Positions 36,615-45,393 of a DNA stretch of 64,000 nt are shown in pieces. The translations under genes and the position numbers were made by a program. The number at the start of each line of letters is the position of its first letter. Within the stretch, counting starts at the first letter, position 1. The notes below the pieces were generated by a model, which saw only the letters and a list, made by a program, of their open reading frames with translations, made no database searches and had not been told where the DNA came from. Origin of the DNA: MGNI01 sp964353875 (GTDB lineage: Bacteria > Chloroflexota > Anaerolineae > Anaerolineales > E44-bin32); the NCBI GenBank assembly GCA_964353875.1, contig CAYGXU010000001.1, positions 26,701-90,700 on the forward strand. The letters are read 5' to 3'.

Positions 36615-38101
36615 ATGAAATTGTCAAAGACCATTTCGATGGCCTTCCTGCTTGTAACGTTCTTATCACCAACGCTCAACGTTCATGGGCAAGTCCTGAT
36701 CTGGGATCCGGTGGGCGATGGAATCCATTATCATAAGTATGAACTTCCCGGTCCGAATGTAGCCCATGTGGCTCGGCTTGTGCGCGCCAATCCCAATGCC
36801 ATCATCGAAAGCAGCATCGCACAGGGAAAATTATCTGAGGGGTTAGAAACCGTGCGTGGGATGGCTGAGCGTTACAATCAGGCCATCAATACTTGGGGAC
36901 AAAGTTGGGGCTCACGCAACAAAGTAGTTGTCGCCATAAATGGTTTTTATTACGACACGAAGACCGGCATCCCTCGCAGTGGACAAGTTCACTCCGGTTG
37001 GTATGCGAAACGATTCGATAACCTCATCGGAGAGAGCGGTTTCGCGTGGAAACTTAACCGTAGCGTCTTCATTGGTTGGTGTGTCACCCATTACCCCGAG
37101 AGACAATTCATCTATCACCCAGCCACAGAGGCAAAGATCGATATTGATGGCATTAATATCCGCAGACCGACGAATAAACTGATCCTCTATACACCCCAAT
37201 ATGATGTCGCAACTGGCACGGATGATACGGGTATCGAGATTTTGGTGGAGATGACACGCCCGACCCTCATCCTTCCAGCCCCCAGTTATTCAATCGGTTT
37301 TATCCGGGAGATTAGAGATCATCAGGGATCGACCGGCATTCCCTTCGACCATGTCGTTCTTTCGGCTCATGGAAGCAAAGCGGAAGCCCTGACAAGTCTC
37401 CGGGTAGGGGATGAAATACGTATCTCTCAAGAAATCACTCACTTTGATAAGGACTGTCAAACGCGCTACTCCATGGATTGGACGAAAACCTACGCCAGCA
37501 TCGGGGGTGCTTACCAGTTCCTTGTTAATGGCAAAATCGTTCATTATGCCGATGAAGGAGCGGTGAATAGGCATCCTCGAACGGCGATCGCCTTCAACGA
37601 TTCTTATGTATTTTTCATTGTTGTTGACGGACGTGATCCCGAATATAGCATCGGTATGACGATTGACGAGTTGGCGCTTTTTGCCCGAGATACTTTAGGC
37701 GCCACATCGGCTGTTGCCGAGGATGGCGGTGGATCCTCTACCATGGTGATTAACGGCATGGTCGTGAATCGCCCCAATGCGGATTTAGAGAACCATCGCG
37801 TCTATCTGCCATTCGTCGCTAAAGAAAGCGATTCCACTCAATCAAGTCGCGTTATAGAGGAAAACGCTGGGGGGGTGGGATTGATGGAATCTCCGGCCAT
37901 CGAACGCACTGTCGCCAATGGGATGATGATGGTCGTCGTCCAACCCATGGAAAAGTCGAATGCCTTCGCTGTGGGCGATCATGTGGTGTCGAACACCGAT
38001 CTGGAGATCCGACTCGGCCCAGGTACAAATTATGCTGTCTTGGCTACCAGCCCAGTTGGCTTAGAAGGTGTCATCTTGAATCATCGCAATGGCTTAAATG
38101 G
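36615..38101 (+). CDS. phosphodiester glycosidase (NAGPA-like) exoprotein, 3' end in gap
   Basis: About 495 residues before the assembly gap. Signal peptide (MKLSKTISMAFLLVTFLSP...) implies secretion. The central domain has hallmarks of the NAGPA/phosphodiester glycosidase family: VVAINGFYYD, RHPRTAIAF and AEDGGGSSTMVINGMVVNRP. These enzymes remove GlcNAc or glucose from phosphodiesters. After it, DLEIRLGPGTNYAVLATSPVGLEG is the beginning of a bacterial SH3 (cell-wall binding) domain that runs into the N's. The upstream in-frame ATG at 36513 gives a non-secretory extension and is less likely. Confidence 0.88.
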
Positions 38102-38201
38102 NNNNNNNNNNNNNNNNNNNNNNNNNNNNNNNNNNNNNNNNNNNNNNNNNNNNNNNNNNNNNNNNNNNNNNNNNNNNNNNNNNNNNNNNNNNNNNNNNNN
38201 N
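38102..38201. other. assembly gap (100 N)
   Basis: Exactly 100 N, so of unknown true length. It removes the end of the phosphodiester glycosidase gene; whether another gene lies inside is not knowable from this window. Confidence 0.99.
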
Positions 38202-38337
38202 CTTAATCCGATGGATCGTGGATAACCGACCTAACCTTTCCCCAAAGAGCTTGCAGAGGACAGCCGATTCTACTCAGATTTTCTTTCATTATTCATCCCG
38301 ACAAGCCTGCAGGGGCATTTGCCAAATAGAGGAAACA

Positions 38338-39816
38338 ATGAAGTCACATAAGGTCATTCTCCGTCACTGTGATACTTATGAGCCCACACGTATCGCCGGG
38401 ATCATCGGTCAAGGGATGGATGAACTCGAAATCCATCCCTTCGGGCGAACATTGGTGAAACCCAATGTTGTCATCGCCCATCGCCAATACTTCCATCATG
38501 CTTTCACACGACCGGAATTCCTCGATGGGCTGCTCACGGCAGTTAAACGGCGGGGTGAGGATATCACAAAATTGTATGTCGGTGAGCGCTGCGGGATCAC
38601 CCTCCCCACCCGCTATGCCTTCGCCATGGCTGGCTATCCACCGATTTTGCGTAAACATAAGGTGCCTGCGGAATATTTCGACGAAGGACCTCAGATTCGT
38701 GTTGATCTAAAGCATCCCGATGCATTACGGGACTTCATCCTGGTGCCAGAAGGCGTTGTGCGCAGCCAATTTCTCATCAACGCGCCCAAGTTTAAGACGC
38801 ACCCTTGGACAAAAGTGACCTTTGCAATTAAAAACTTCATCGGCATTCAACATGATCCTCAACGTTTGATCGACCATGATCATATGCTCCATACCAAGAT
38901 CGCCGATCTGCAAGAGGTCGTTTCGCCCGGCTTTATCGCCATCGATGGCATCACTGCCGGTGAGGGGACCATGCTCACCCCCAGACCCTACCCTCTCAAT
39001 CTCATCGTCATGGGGATCAATCCGGTGGCAGTGGATGTGGTCTGCACTCATATTACCGGTTTGGACCCAAGAGAAGTCGATCACATTCGTATTACTGCCG
39101 AACGCGGGTATGGCCCTCTAGCCTTGGATCAGATTGAAATTACAGGTGATGTCAGTCTGGAAAGCGCTCGCGAGCGAACAAAAAATATTCACCTGCCGTT
39201 GGAAAGGGTGGAGGAAATCTTCAATGATCGAAGCAACATCACGACCTACGTGGGGCCTCCACCGGATACCTACGATTATTGCTGGGGCGGTTGTCCTGGA
39301 TCCCTCTATGAAGCGATACAAATCATCCAGGAATTTCAGCCCAACGTCTATCATGAAGTGCGCCCGATGCACGTGGTCATCGGCGACTATCAGGGTGAAA
39401 TCCATCCTCAGTCGGGCGAACATGTGCTTTTTATGGGAGATTGTACGAGGTGGAAAGGGCAATTGAACGGGGAAACGGTTTCCATCCCCTTTCTCTATCA
39501 AGAACGTCAAACGAAGAACCCCTATCAGGCGAAGAGCGGCGATGTGGTCATGAAAATGATTGGCGTCTTAAGAAATCTCCTTCGGCATCGAGGGAAAACC
39601 GCTATTCGTGTGCGCGGTTGTCCGGTATCCGTAGCCGAGAATGTGCTCTATGCCGCCTGGTTGGGAAAAGTAGTCAATCCCTACATGCATCCCAGAGTTT
39701 TTTTCCGGTTTATCTATTATTGGTCGATATCAAAATTGGCCTCTGCTTGGCGTTCGGCAAAAGGTCTATCACGGCCTAAAAATGATCGAACTACAATTAC
39801 ACAGCAGAGCTCGTAA
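38338..39816 (+). CDS. DUF362 protein with C-terminal Cys-rich module
   Basis: 492 residues from the ATG at 38338 (agaggaaac upstream). The DUF362 core covers ~35-260: LVKPNVV, FLINAPKFKTHPWTKVTFAIKNFIGI, IDGITAGEG, and NPVAVDVVCTHITGLDP. Then a 230-residue C-terminal part with CWGGC (C315, C319), GDC (C369) and RGCP (C428), a spacing that recalls the four Fe-S ligands of NuoB/hydrogenase small subunits (inference). No signal peptide. Next gene downstream is a ferredoxin-containing protein, 157 bp away. Function unknown. Confidence 0.85.
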   Translation: MKSHKVILRHCDTYEPTRIAGIIGQGMDELEIHPFGRTLVKPNVVIAHRQYFHHAFTRPEFLDGLLTAVKRRGEDITKLYVGERCGITLPTRYAFAMAGYPPILRKHKVPAEYFDEGPQIRVDLKHPDALRDFILVPEGVVRSQFLINAPKFKTHPWTKVTFAIKNFIGIQHDPQRLIDHDHMLHTKIADLQEVVSPGFIAIDGITAGEGTMLTPRPYPLNLIVMGINPVAVDVVCTHITGLDPREVDHIRITAERGYGPLALDQIEITGDVSLESARERTKNIHLPLERVEEIFNDRSNITTYVGPPPDTYDYCWGGCPGSLYEAIQIIQEFQPNVYHEVRPMHVVIGDYQGEIHPQSGEHVLFMGDCTRWKGQLNGETVSIPFLYQERQTKNPYQAKSGDVVMKMIGVLRNLLRHRGKTAIRVRGCPVSVAENVLYAAWLGKVVNPYMHPRVFFRFIYYWSISKLASAWRSAKGLSRPKNDRTTITQQSS

Positions 39817-39973
39817 TAGTTTCGCTGCATTCTATCTGATCCATTACCTGTGCTGGCGATCAGAACAAACAGTGCCTTACCTTGAAGGGTTATTCACATC
39901 GCAGTACTCGAAAGGACGAGTGATCTCGATGTGAGTTCTCCTCGTTAGAGGCTTGATAATCCGGAGACACTTA

Positions 39974-41047
39974 ATGGACGATCGTTTTCGTCGACTGGCT
40001 CAAAAACTGGATGAACTACCAAACGGATTCCCGCCGACTAATGATGGTGTGGAATTGCTCCTGCTGGCGAAGCTCTTTTCTCCGCAAGAAGCCGACCTGG
40101 CTTCCGAATTGCGATTGACCCTCGAGACAGCGAAGGAAATCGCACAACGAATTGGCGGCGAAGAAGCGGAACTGCGAGCGATGCTAAAAGACATGGCCAG
40201 GCGAGGTTTAATCAAAGCGGAGAAAACAAAAGGTGGGCTAGGATTTGGGATTATCCCCTTTGTTGTTGGAATCTACGAGAATCAAATGGCCAATATCGAT
40301 CGCGAATTCGCACAATTGTTTGAAGCGTATTATCAGCAAATTTTTAAACAAGTATTCGCTCTCCAACCGGCCGTCCATCGAGTGATCCCCGTCGGTGCTG
40401 CGATTCGTATGGATATCCAAGTACACCCTTACGAGAGCGCGGCAGACATCATTGCCCAGGCTAAAGCATGGGGAGTTTTGGACTGCATCTGCCGGAAACA
40501 GAAATCTTTAATCGGTGAGCCTTGTGAGCATCCCATTGATATCTGTATGGCCTTGGGTCAGGTTCCAAACGCATTCGATGGCAATCCGTCGATCCAAAGT
40601 CTGACTGAGGATGAGGCCATGGCCACATTGCGACGGGCGGCAGAGGCGGGTCTCGTCCACACGGTGAGCAACAGGCAGGAGGGGATAAGCTACATATGCA
40701 ATTGCTGTACCTGTTCCTGTGGTGTTCTACGCGGTTTGGCCGAGATGGGCGTAGCCAATGTCGTCGCACGTTCTACCTTTGTCAGCCAAGTGGATGAGAC
40801 TCTCTGTGTGGGTTGCGCACTCTGCCTGGATGCATGTCAATTCAAAGCCCTTTCGCTGGGAGAGGTGATTCAAATCCAAAAAGAACGCTGTGTCGGTTGC
40901 GGACTATGCGCCCTGGCCTGCCCAGAGGGAGCACTGGTCTTGGTGTCTCGCCCCAGTGACGATATCACTGCACCCCCGCTTTCCGAAAAAGAATGGATGA
41001 AAGAACGAGCCGCCATCCGAGGGATACCGATAGAAAAGGTGCTCTAG
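39974..41047 (+). CDS. winged-helix plus 2x[4Fe-4S] ferredoxin protein
   Basis: 357 residues. Residues ~25-90 look like a winged-helix module (LTLETAKEIAQRI...LKDMARRGLIKAEK). The middle has conserved CIC (171, 173), Cys184, Cys191 and CNCCTCSC (242-249). The C-terminus is a bacterial-type 2[4Fe-4S] ferredoxin: CVGCALCLDAC (278-288) and CVGCGLCALAC (306-316). Such proteins are widespread in anaerobes but without a firm function; electron transfer or redox sensing is likely. Ends shortly before the palindrome at 41069. Confidence 0.88.
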   Translation: MDDRFRRLAQKLDELPNGFPPTNDGVELLLLAKLFSPQEADLASELRLTLETAKEIAQRIGGEEAELRAMLKDMARRGLIKAEKTKGGLGFGIIPFVVGIYENQMANIDREFAQLFEAYYQQIFKQVFALQPAVHRVIPVGAAIRMDIQVHPYESAADIIAQAKAWGVLDCICRKQKSLIGEPCEHPIDICMALGQVPNAFDGNPSIQSLTEDEAMATLRRAAEAGLVHTVSNRQEGISYICNCCTCSCGVLRGLAEMGVANVVARSTFVSQVDETLCVGCALCLDACQFKALSLGEVIQIQKERCVGCGLCALACPEGALVLVSRPSDDITAPPLSEKEWMKERAAIRGIPIEKVL

Positions 41048-41068
41048 AGTCCATTAGCGAGTATGTCG

Positions 41069-41099
41069 GACCTCACAGGTCCTGTAGACCTGTGAGGTC
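41069..41099. repeat. perfect 13-bp palindrome (repeat/terminator)
   Basis: GACCTCACAGGTC (41069-41081) and its exact complement (41087-41099), 5-base loop. No T-run follows immediately. It lies 21 bp after the ferredoxin gene stop, so may end that transcript; the same arm core CCTCACAGGTC recurs in the terminator at 28127. Confidence 0.7.
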
Positions 41100-41243
41100 T
41101 CTTATCGCAAGGCGTGGAACTCAGCTTCTTTATCAGGAATTCGTTGGCATTTCAGGATATGGCAGGAGTAAAATCCGCCATAGGGTTATCTCCTCCACTC
41201 TTTGGTCTATAATTCTATTATCTCTACAACAGCCGAGGCATTC

Positions 41244-42179
41244 ATGATGGAGAAAATTGTTGAATGTGTCCCCAACTTCTCGGAAGGGCGGCGGGAAGAG
41301 GTGATTTCCAGCATTCGAGACTCGATTCGAAGCGTTAGCGGTGTTTTCCTTCTTGATCAGCATACCGATGTCGATCACAACCGAACCGTCCTTACCTTCG
41401 CCGGCGAAACCCAAGCGGTATTAGAAGCAGCTTTCGCGGCGATCAAAACTGCTGCAGAGCAGATCGACATGGATCAGCATGTGGGTGAACATCCGCGGCT
41501 GGGAGCGACCGATGTCGTCCCTTTCGTGCCGCTACATGGGACAACGCTTGAGGAATGTGTCAATTTGGCACGTGAGCTGGGGCGCCGCGTAGGGGTGGAG
41601 TTAGACATTCCAGTTTACCTGTATGAGGCAGCTGCCACTCGGCCAGATCGAGTCAACCTGGAGGATGTCCGTCGAGGGGAATACGAGGCTTTGAAATCAG
41701 CGATCAAGCGCGATCCTGAGCGATTTCCGGATTTTGGTCCAAAGAAACTGGGTAAACCGGGCGCAACGATCATAGGCGCGCGTCATCCCCTGATCGCTTT
41801 CAATGTTTACCTTTCCAGCGATGATGTTTCTATCGCCAAGAAGATCGCGCAAGCCATCCGCCATTCTTCTGGCGGGCTGCGTTACCTAAAAGCGCTGGGG
41901 TTGTTTGTGAATGGACGAGCGCAGGTTTCAATGAATTTGACAAACTATAAACAAACGCCCTTAGCGCGTGTGGTTGAACTCATCCGCCGTGAGGCCGCCC
42001 GCTATGGGACTTGCATCCATCATTCCGAACTGGTGGGGCTGATTCCCGAGCAGGCATTGATCGAAGCTGCCTGTTGGTATCTCCAGTTGGATCAGTTCGA
42101 AAGTGATCAGATCCTGGAAACCCGCCTCCATGCGGCATTATCGGGGCGGGATGCGCAAATGTTGGAACCCTTGGAATGA
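41244..42179 (+). CDS. ftcD: glutamate formimidoyltransferase
   Basis: 311 residues. Transfers the formimino group from N-formimino-L-glutamate to tetrahydrofolate, the last step of one histidine-degradation route. Starts MEKIVECVPNFSEGRR, the family hallmark; further VDHNRTVLTFAG, HVGEHPRLGATDVVPFVPL, PVYLYEAAA and GLRYLKALG. Transferase only; the cyclodeaminase half found in fused FTCD is absent. gagg precedes ATG 41244. No other hut gene is near. Confidence 0.94.
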   Translation: MMEKIVECVPNFSEGRREEVISSIRDSIRSVSGVFLLDQHTDVDHNRTVLTFAGETQAVLEAAFAAIKTAAEQIDMDQHVGEHPRLGATDVVPFVPLHGTTLEECVNLARELGRRVGVELDIPVYLYEAAATRPDRVNLEDVRRGEYEALKSAIKRDPERFPDFGPKKLGKPGATIIGARHPLIAFNVYLSSDDVSIAKKIAQAIRHSSGGLRYLKALGLFVNGRAQVSMNLTNYKQTPLARVVELIRREAARYGTCIHHSELVGLIPEQALIEAACWYLQLDQFESDQILETRLHAALSGRDAQMLEPLE

Positions 42180-42278
42180 GAGTCATAAATTTTTGGGCAA
42201 GTCGAAATACAAAGACGGACAGAAAAACAAGCAGCGAGAGTCTCGGATCACATTTTTGGCGCTCGATGTCGCGTAAGA

Positions 42279-43958
42279 CTACCAACCGCTGGCGGCGAAG
42301 ATCTCCTCCAGCAAATCTTGGCGTTCCTCGGCCGTCATCGGGCGCGGCTGGGCGAAATCTTCCAGAAGGGCTGTAAGCAACTCTGTGCTGATATGACGAC
42401 CGTCATAGAAGATGTGGCGATCGATGAATTCCTGGCGGGTCCCTAAGGACCACATTTGATCAAAAAACAAGTTCCCCAATCCATAATGGATGAACCCATC
42501 ATCAAAAAATTCAAAACTCTGAGGACGGTGCGCCTGGCTCCCACTGACAATGACCGCTCCCGCATCGATCATGGCTTGAAAGTCCTTGATTTGACCTGAG
42601 GAAGGATAGGGATCGTAGAATTCCATCCATTGAAAAGTGAAAATAGGCAAATAGCCCTCTGCTCGTAATCTTTTCACTTCCTCGTATAGTCGCTCCCTCT
42701 CACAAGGTGCAGCTCCGGGTGCATCCTCCTTTGCCCAGGCAAAAGCCGGTCCGACACTGTTGCACCCCAGAAAAGCCAGGCGATTCCCATGGTGTTCGAT
42801 GAGAAGCGGCTGCAGAGCCTGCTCAAGATTTTCTCCACCCCCGTAATATTGCCAGCCTTTTTCACGATAGAGAGCCAAGGATTGTAACAAACCCTCCGCC
42901 CCGAAGTCATTGAGATGATTTCCAGTCAACTCAAGGATGTCCACGCCGATCGCTTCCAGCAATTGGGCATTAGTCGGATCACTGCAAAACGATTTCTCAT
43001 CCCTATTAGGCGTGGGAGACGGGCACTCATCCCAAAAAGATACTTCGTTACTAATGTGTGTGATATCCGCCTCGGACAACCAGTCGCCAATTTTTTCCGC
43101 CGGATAGAGTAGATCCTTGGTGGCCATCTTCCAGGCTGTAACGCGTGTCAGCGCTGTCACACCTGTCATAACAAGAACTGTTAACCGCTCGGGATCGCGA
43201 TTACTGGCTGGCCACGTAATTTCGCTCGCTAAGATTTCAATCGCCGATGGCTCTCCACTAAGACCAAATGGGACAGTCAGTGCATAGCGAAGAGGATCGA
43301 AATCCAGACGCAACGGCGACATGCCGTTAACTTCGAGCACCTTCCAACGCGGCTCGAGGGCTTCAAAGGGGACGATCGCCAGGGATGGTCGTTTCAACCA
43401 GGCTTGTTCAAGGAGTTCATCCTCTTCCACAATGGTCATTTCAGTGGGCGGCCAATCACCCAGGAGCGCCGTGAGCGCCGAGTTAGTGCCGGATGACATG
43501 CACAAAGCCTGAAATTCTCCTGCCTGCCCAGCCGGATTCTCCCTCAGCTCTTCAACCGATATCCCATCCAGGAGGGTGGGGAAAGGCGCTACCAAAGCAT
43601 AGACCCACTGCGTAAGAGGGACTTGTGCCTTTGGTTCTACTTTCACATCAGCCAGGCTGGCATCGTCAACGATCTCTATCTCTCGTCCCCCCACATGTCG
43701 TATGCTTTTCAATGGATTTTGGAGAGGATCAGGAAGGGCAGGGCTTATCCATATCCGAATGCTTGCCGGAGTTGAGGTTGCCGGAATAGGTTTAAAAGGT
43801 GTCTGGGTTGCAGTGGCCGGGATGATGGGGATTGGGGTTGCATTGGTGGGCATGGCGGTCATTTCAGCCTTGAAACTGCATCCTGCCATGAGGCCAATGA
43901 TGAAAACCAGGAGTTTCCTACGAATGCCCACGAATACGCCCTCCAGCAGGTGTTGCAT
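42279..43958 (-). CDS. CapA-like metallophosphatase-fold lipoprotein
   Basis: About 559 residues. Lipobox LMAGC after a short hydrophobic segment, Pro/Thr linker, then a periplasmic-binding-like region (~70-290) and a CapA (poly-gamma-glutamate capsule/PGA_cap) domain: ELTGNHLNDFGAEGL, IFTFQWMEFYDPYPSS and SQAHRPQSFEFFDDGFIHYGLGNLFFDQ. Normal CapA has VMTGDVMLGR at its start; here VMTGVTALTR is seen, so a metal ligand is changed. Start: ATG 43958 or the nearby GTG/ATG up to 43976; no ribosome site for any. Confidence 0.82.
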   Translation of the reverse strand: MQHLLEGVFVGIRRKLLVFIIGLMAGCSFKAEMTAMPTNATPIPIIPATATQTPFKPIPATSTPASIRIWISPALPDPLQNPLKSIRHVGGREIEIVDDASLADVKVEPKAQVPLTQWVYALVAPFPTLLDGISVEELRENPAGQAGEFQALCMSSGTNSALTALLGDWPPTEMTIVEEDELLEQAWLKRPSLAIVPFEALEPRWKVLEVNGMSPLRLDFDPLRYALTVPFGLSGEPSAIEILASEITWPASNRDPERLTVLVMTGVTALTRVTAWKMATKDLLYPAEKIGDWLSEADITHISNEVSFWDECPSPTPNRDEKSFCSDPTNAQLLEAIGVDILELTGNHLNDFGAEGLLQSLALYREKGWQYYGGGENLEQALQPLLIEHHGNRLAFLGCNSVGPAFAWAKEDAPGAAPCERERLYEEVKRLRAEGYLPIFTFQWMEFYDPYPSSGQIKDFQAMIDAGAVIVSGSQAHRPQSFEFFDDGFIHYGLGNLFFDQMWSLGTRQEFIDRHIFYDGRHISTELLTALLEDFAQPRPMTAEERQDLLEEIFAASGW

Positions 43959-44125
43959 TGCGGACACCATTATCATTCATCTGCCGGTTAAGATGCAATC
44001 CCAATTGGTTACCTTCAATTGATAGGAGGGCTGTTATCTGCTTTTGGTACGCTCTATACTCAAATAATGGTTTTTTTAGGCCGATTAATATGATTCCTTT
44101 CGTATTACAGTCCAATTTCAAGCGT

Positions 44126-44266
44126 CGCATGATTTGCCCGGTCTTACCTCCCTTTCATCCCCCCTTTTGCGCTATTCAGGCCCCTCCCGAAATGGCTTTT
44201 GGTGGCGCAAATGGGGGGACAGAGGGGGGTTATGGGCGAATCGGAATGAAAGAAGATATGGCTGAG
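44126..44266 (+). repeat. dispersed palindromic element, copy B
   Basis: 141 bp, inverted relative to copy A (859-1000) and alignable over its full length. The right arm GGCGCAAATGGGGGG is identical to copy A; the left arm is diverged (CCCCCCTTTTGCGCT), so its hairpin is less perfect. Both copies lie in non-coding sequence. Confidence 0.7.
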
Positions 44267-44370
44267 TAGATACTAATATTGAATAATACCCGAACAACCG
44301 CCAACCATTGGGAGTCATCCTGGGTTCCATATCTGGAGAAAGTCGTCAACGCATCAACAATGGGTTGCGA

Positions 44371-44382
44371 ACGAACGTTCGT
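44371..44382. promoter_or_regulatory. TetR-type operator 1 (upstream)
   Basis: Palindrome ACGAACGTTCGT, identical to the one beside the tetR promoter. On the minus strand its context GTACGAACGTTCGTTC matches operator 2 over 16 bases, so the two are in inverted orientation. It is nested in a wider inverted repeat GCATCA (44351-44356)/TGATGC (44385-44390). A possible minus-strand -10 (TAATAT, 44393-44398) lies beside it. Confidence 0.6.
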
Positions 44383-44731
44383 ACTGATGCGGATATTAAA
44401 TAGATCACCCTCCAAGCATCCATTGCCATTTCGGAAAAGTTATGAAGAAGAATGACAACATTGGATGAAATCGAGAGCAGAGAAAGAGAATGCTATAGGT
44501 GCTCTAGTGGTTTGAGCGCGGACAAATCATAGCCCGGCTTTCTACCGCAACCAAAGATTTGCGCCAATCATGCAAATGCTCTCCGGTAATACAATAAGAA
44601 AGGATGCTCATTTCTGACGCGAGTCGAGCCACATCACAAACGCGGGTATTGCATAGCTCTGACATCAGCATAGATGAGCCAATGTGCAATTTATTCCTGC
44701 GATCGAAACACCGCGTCTAACACAAGGGCGC

Positions 44732-44778
44732 TTGACAATCCATAAACGTCCTGCTACTATTTGCGTACGAACGTTCGT
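44732..44778 (+). promoter_or_regulatory. tetR operon promoter with operator 2
   Basis: TTGACA at 44732-44737, TACTAT at 44755-44760, 17 bases apart: near-consensus. The palindrome ACGAACGTTCGT at 44767-44778 covers the expected transcription start, so the encoded TetR protein should repress its own operon. Confidence 0.8.
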
Positions 44779-44803
44779 TCATATCCAAGGAAGGGAAATC
44801 ACC

Positions 44804-45391
44804 ATGGACCAAGGAGATCAGACTCGTTCCCATATCCTTGCCTCAGCCCACCAACTCTTCATCGAGCAGGGATACCATGGCACCTCCATGCGCCAAATCG
44901 CCGCCAATGCCGAGATCGCCCTGGGCGGGATCTACAACCATTTCCCCAGTAAAGAAACCATTTTTAAGAATATTTTCTTTGAACGTCATCCTTATCACGA
45001 CGTACTCCCTTTACTGTCCCAGGCTCAAGGCGAGACACCCGAGGCATTTGTCCGAAATAGCGCACAGCTCATGCTTAAAGCCCTTCAAGCACGCCCTGAT
45101 TTCCTCAATCTGCTCTTTATAGAACATGTTGAATTCAAGGGAGTCCATTCGGAAGAGTTGTTATCCAAGATCCTTCCTCAGGGCAAAAGATTAATTGATG
45201 ATTTCGTCAAAGACCAGTCTGCCGTTCGCCCTATCCCTTCAGCAGTGCTCCTATGGTCTTTCTTGAGTCTATTTATCAGCTACTACCTCGGCCAAATTAT
45301 CCTTGACCGAGCACGGCTGATTGAATTCGATGGATCGGCCTTTGAATTCTTCGTAGATATCTACCTGCATGGCATCCTGACTGGAGAATAG
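44804..45391 (+). CDS. TetR-family transcriptional repressor
   Basis: 195 residues. N-terminal helix-turn-helix: RSHILASAHQLFIEQGYHGTSMRQIAANAEIALGGIYNHFPSKETIFKNI has the family's pattern, recognition helix ending in YNHF. The ligand domain is variable and hydrophobic. ggaaggg precedes the ATG. It leads the export operon: the permease starts 2 bp after its stop. The palindromes at 44371 and 44767 are the obvious operators. The gene set parallels E. coli cecR-ybhGFSR (inference). Confidence 0.93.
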   Translation: MDQGDQTRSHILASAHQLFIEQGYHGTSMRQIAANAEIALGGIYNHFPSKETIFKNIFFERHPYHDVLPLLSQAQGETPEAFVRNSAQLMLKALQARPDFLNLLFIEHVEFKGVHSEELLSKILPQGKRLIDDFVKDQSAVRPIPSAVLLWSFLSLFISYYLGQIILDRARLIEFDGSAFEFFVDIYLHGILTGE

Positions 45392-45393
45392 GT

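Noticed and set aside
44504..44689. 61-codon minus-strand frame upstream of tetR
   Set aside because: No ribosome site, overlaps the regulatory region, no protein-like features.
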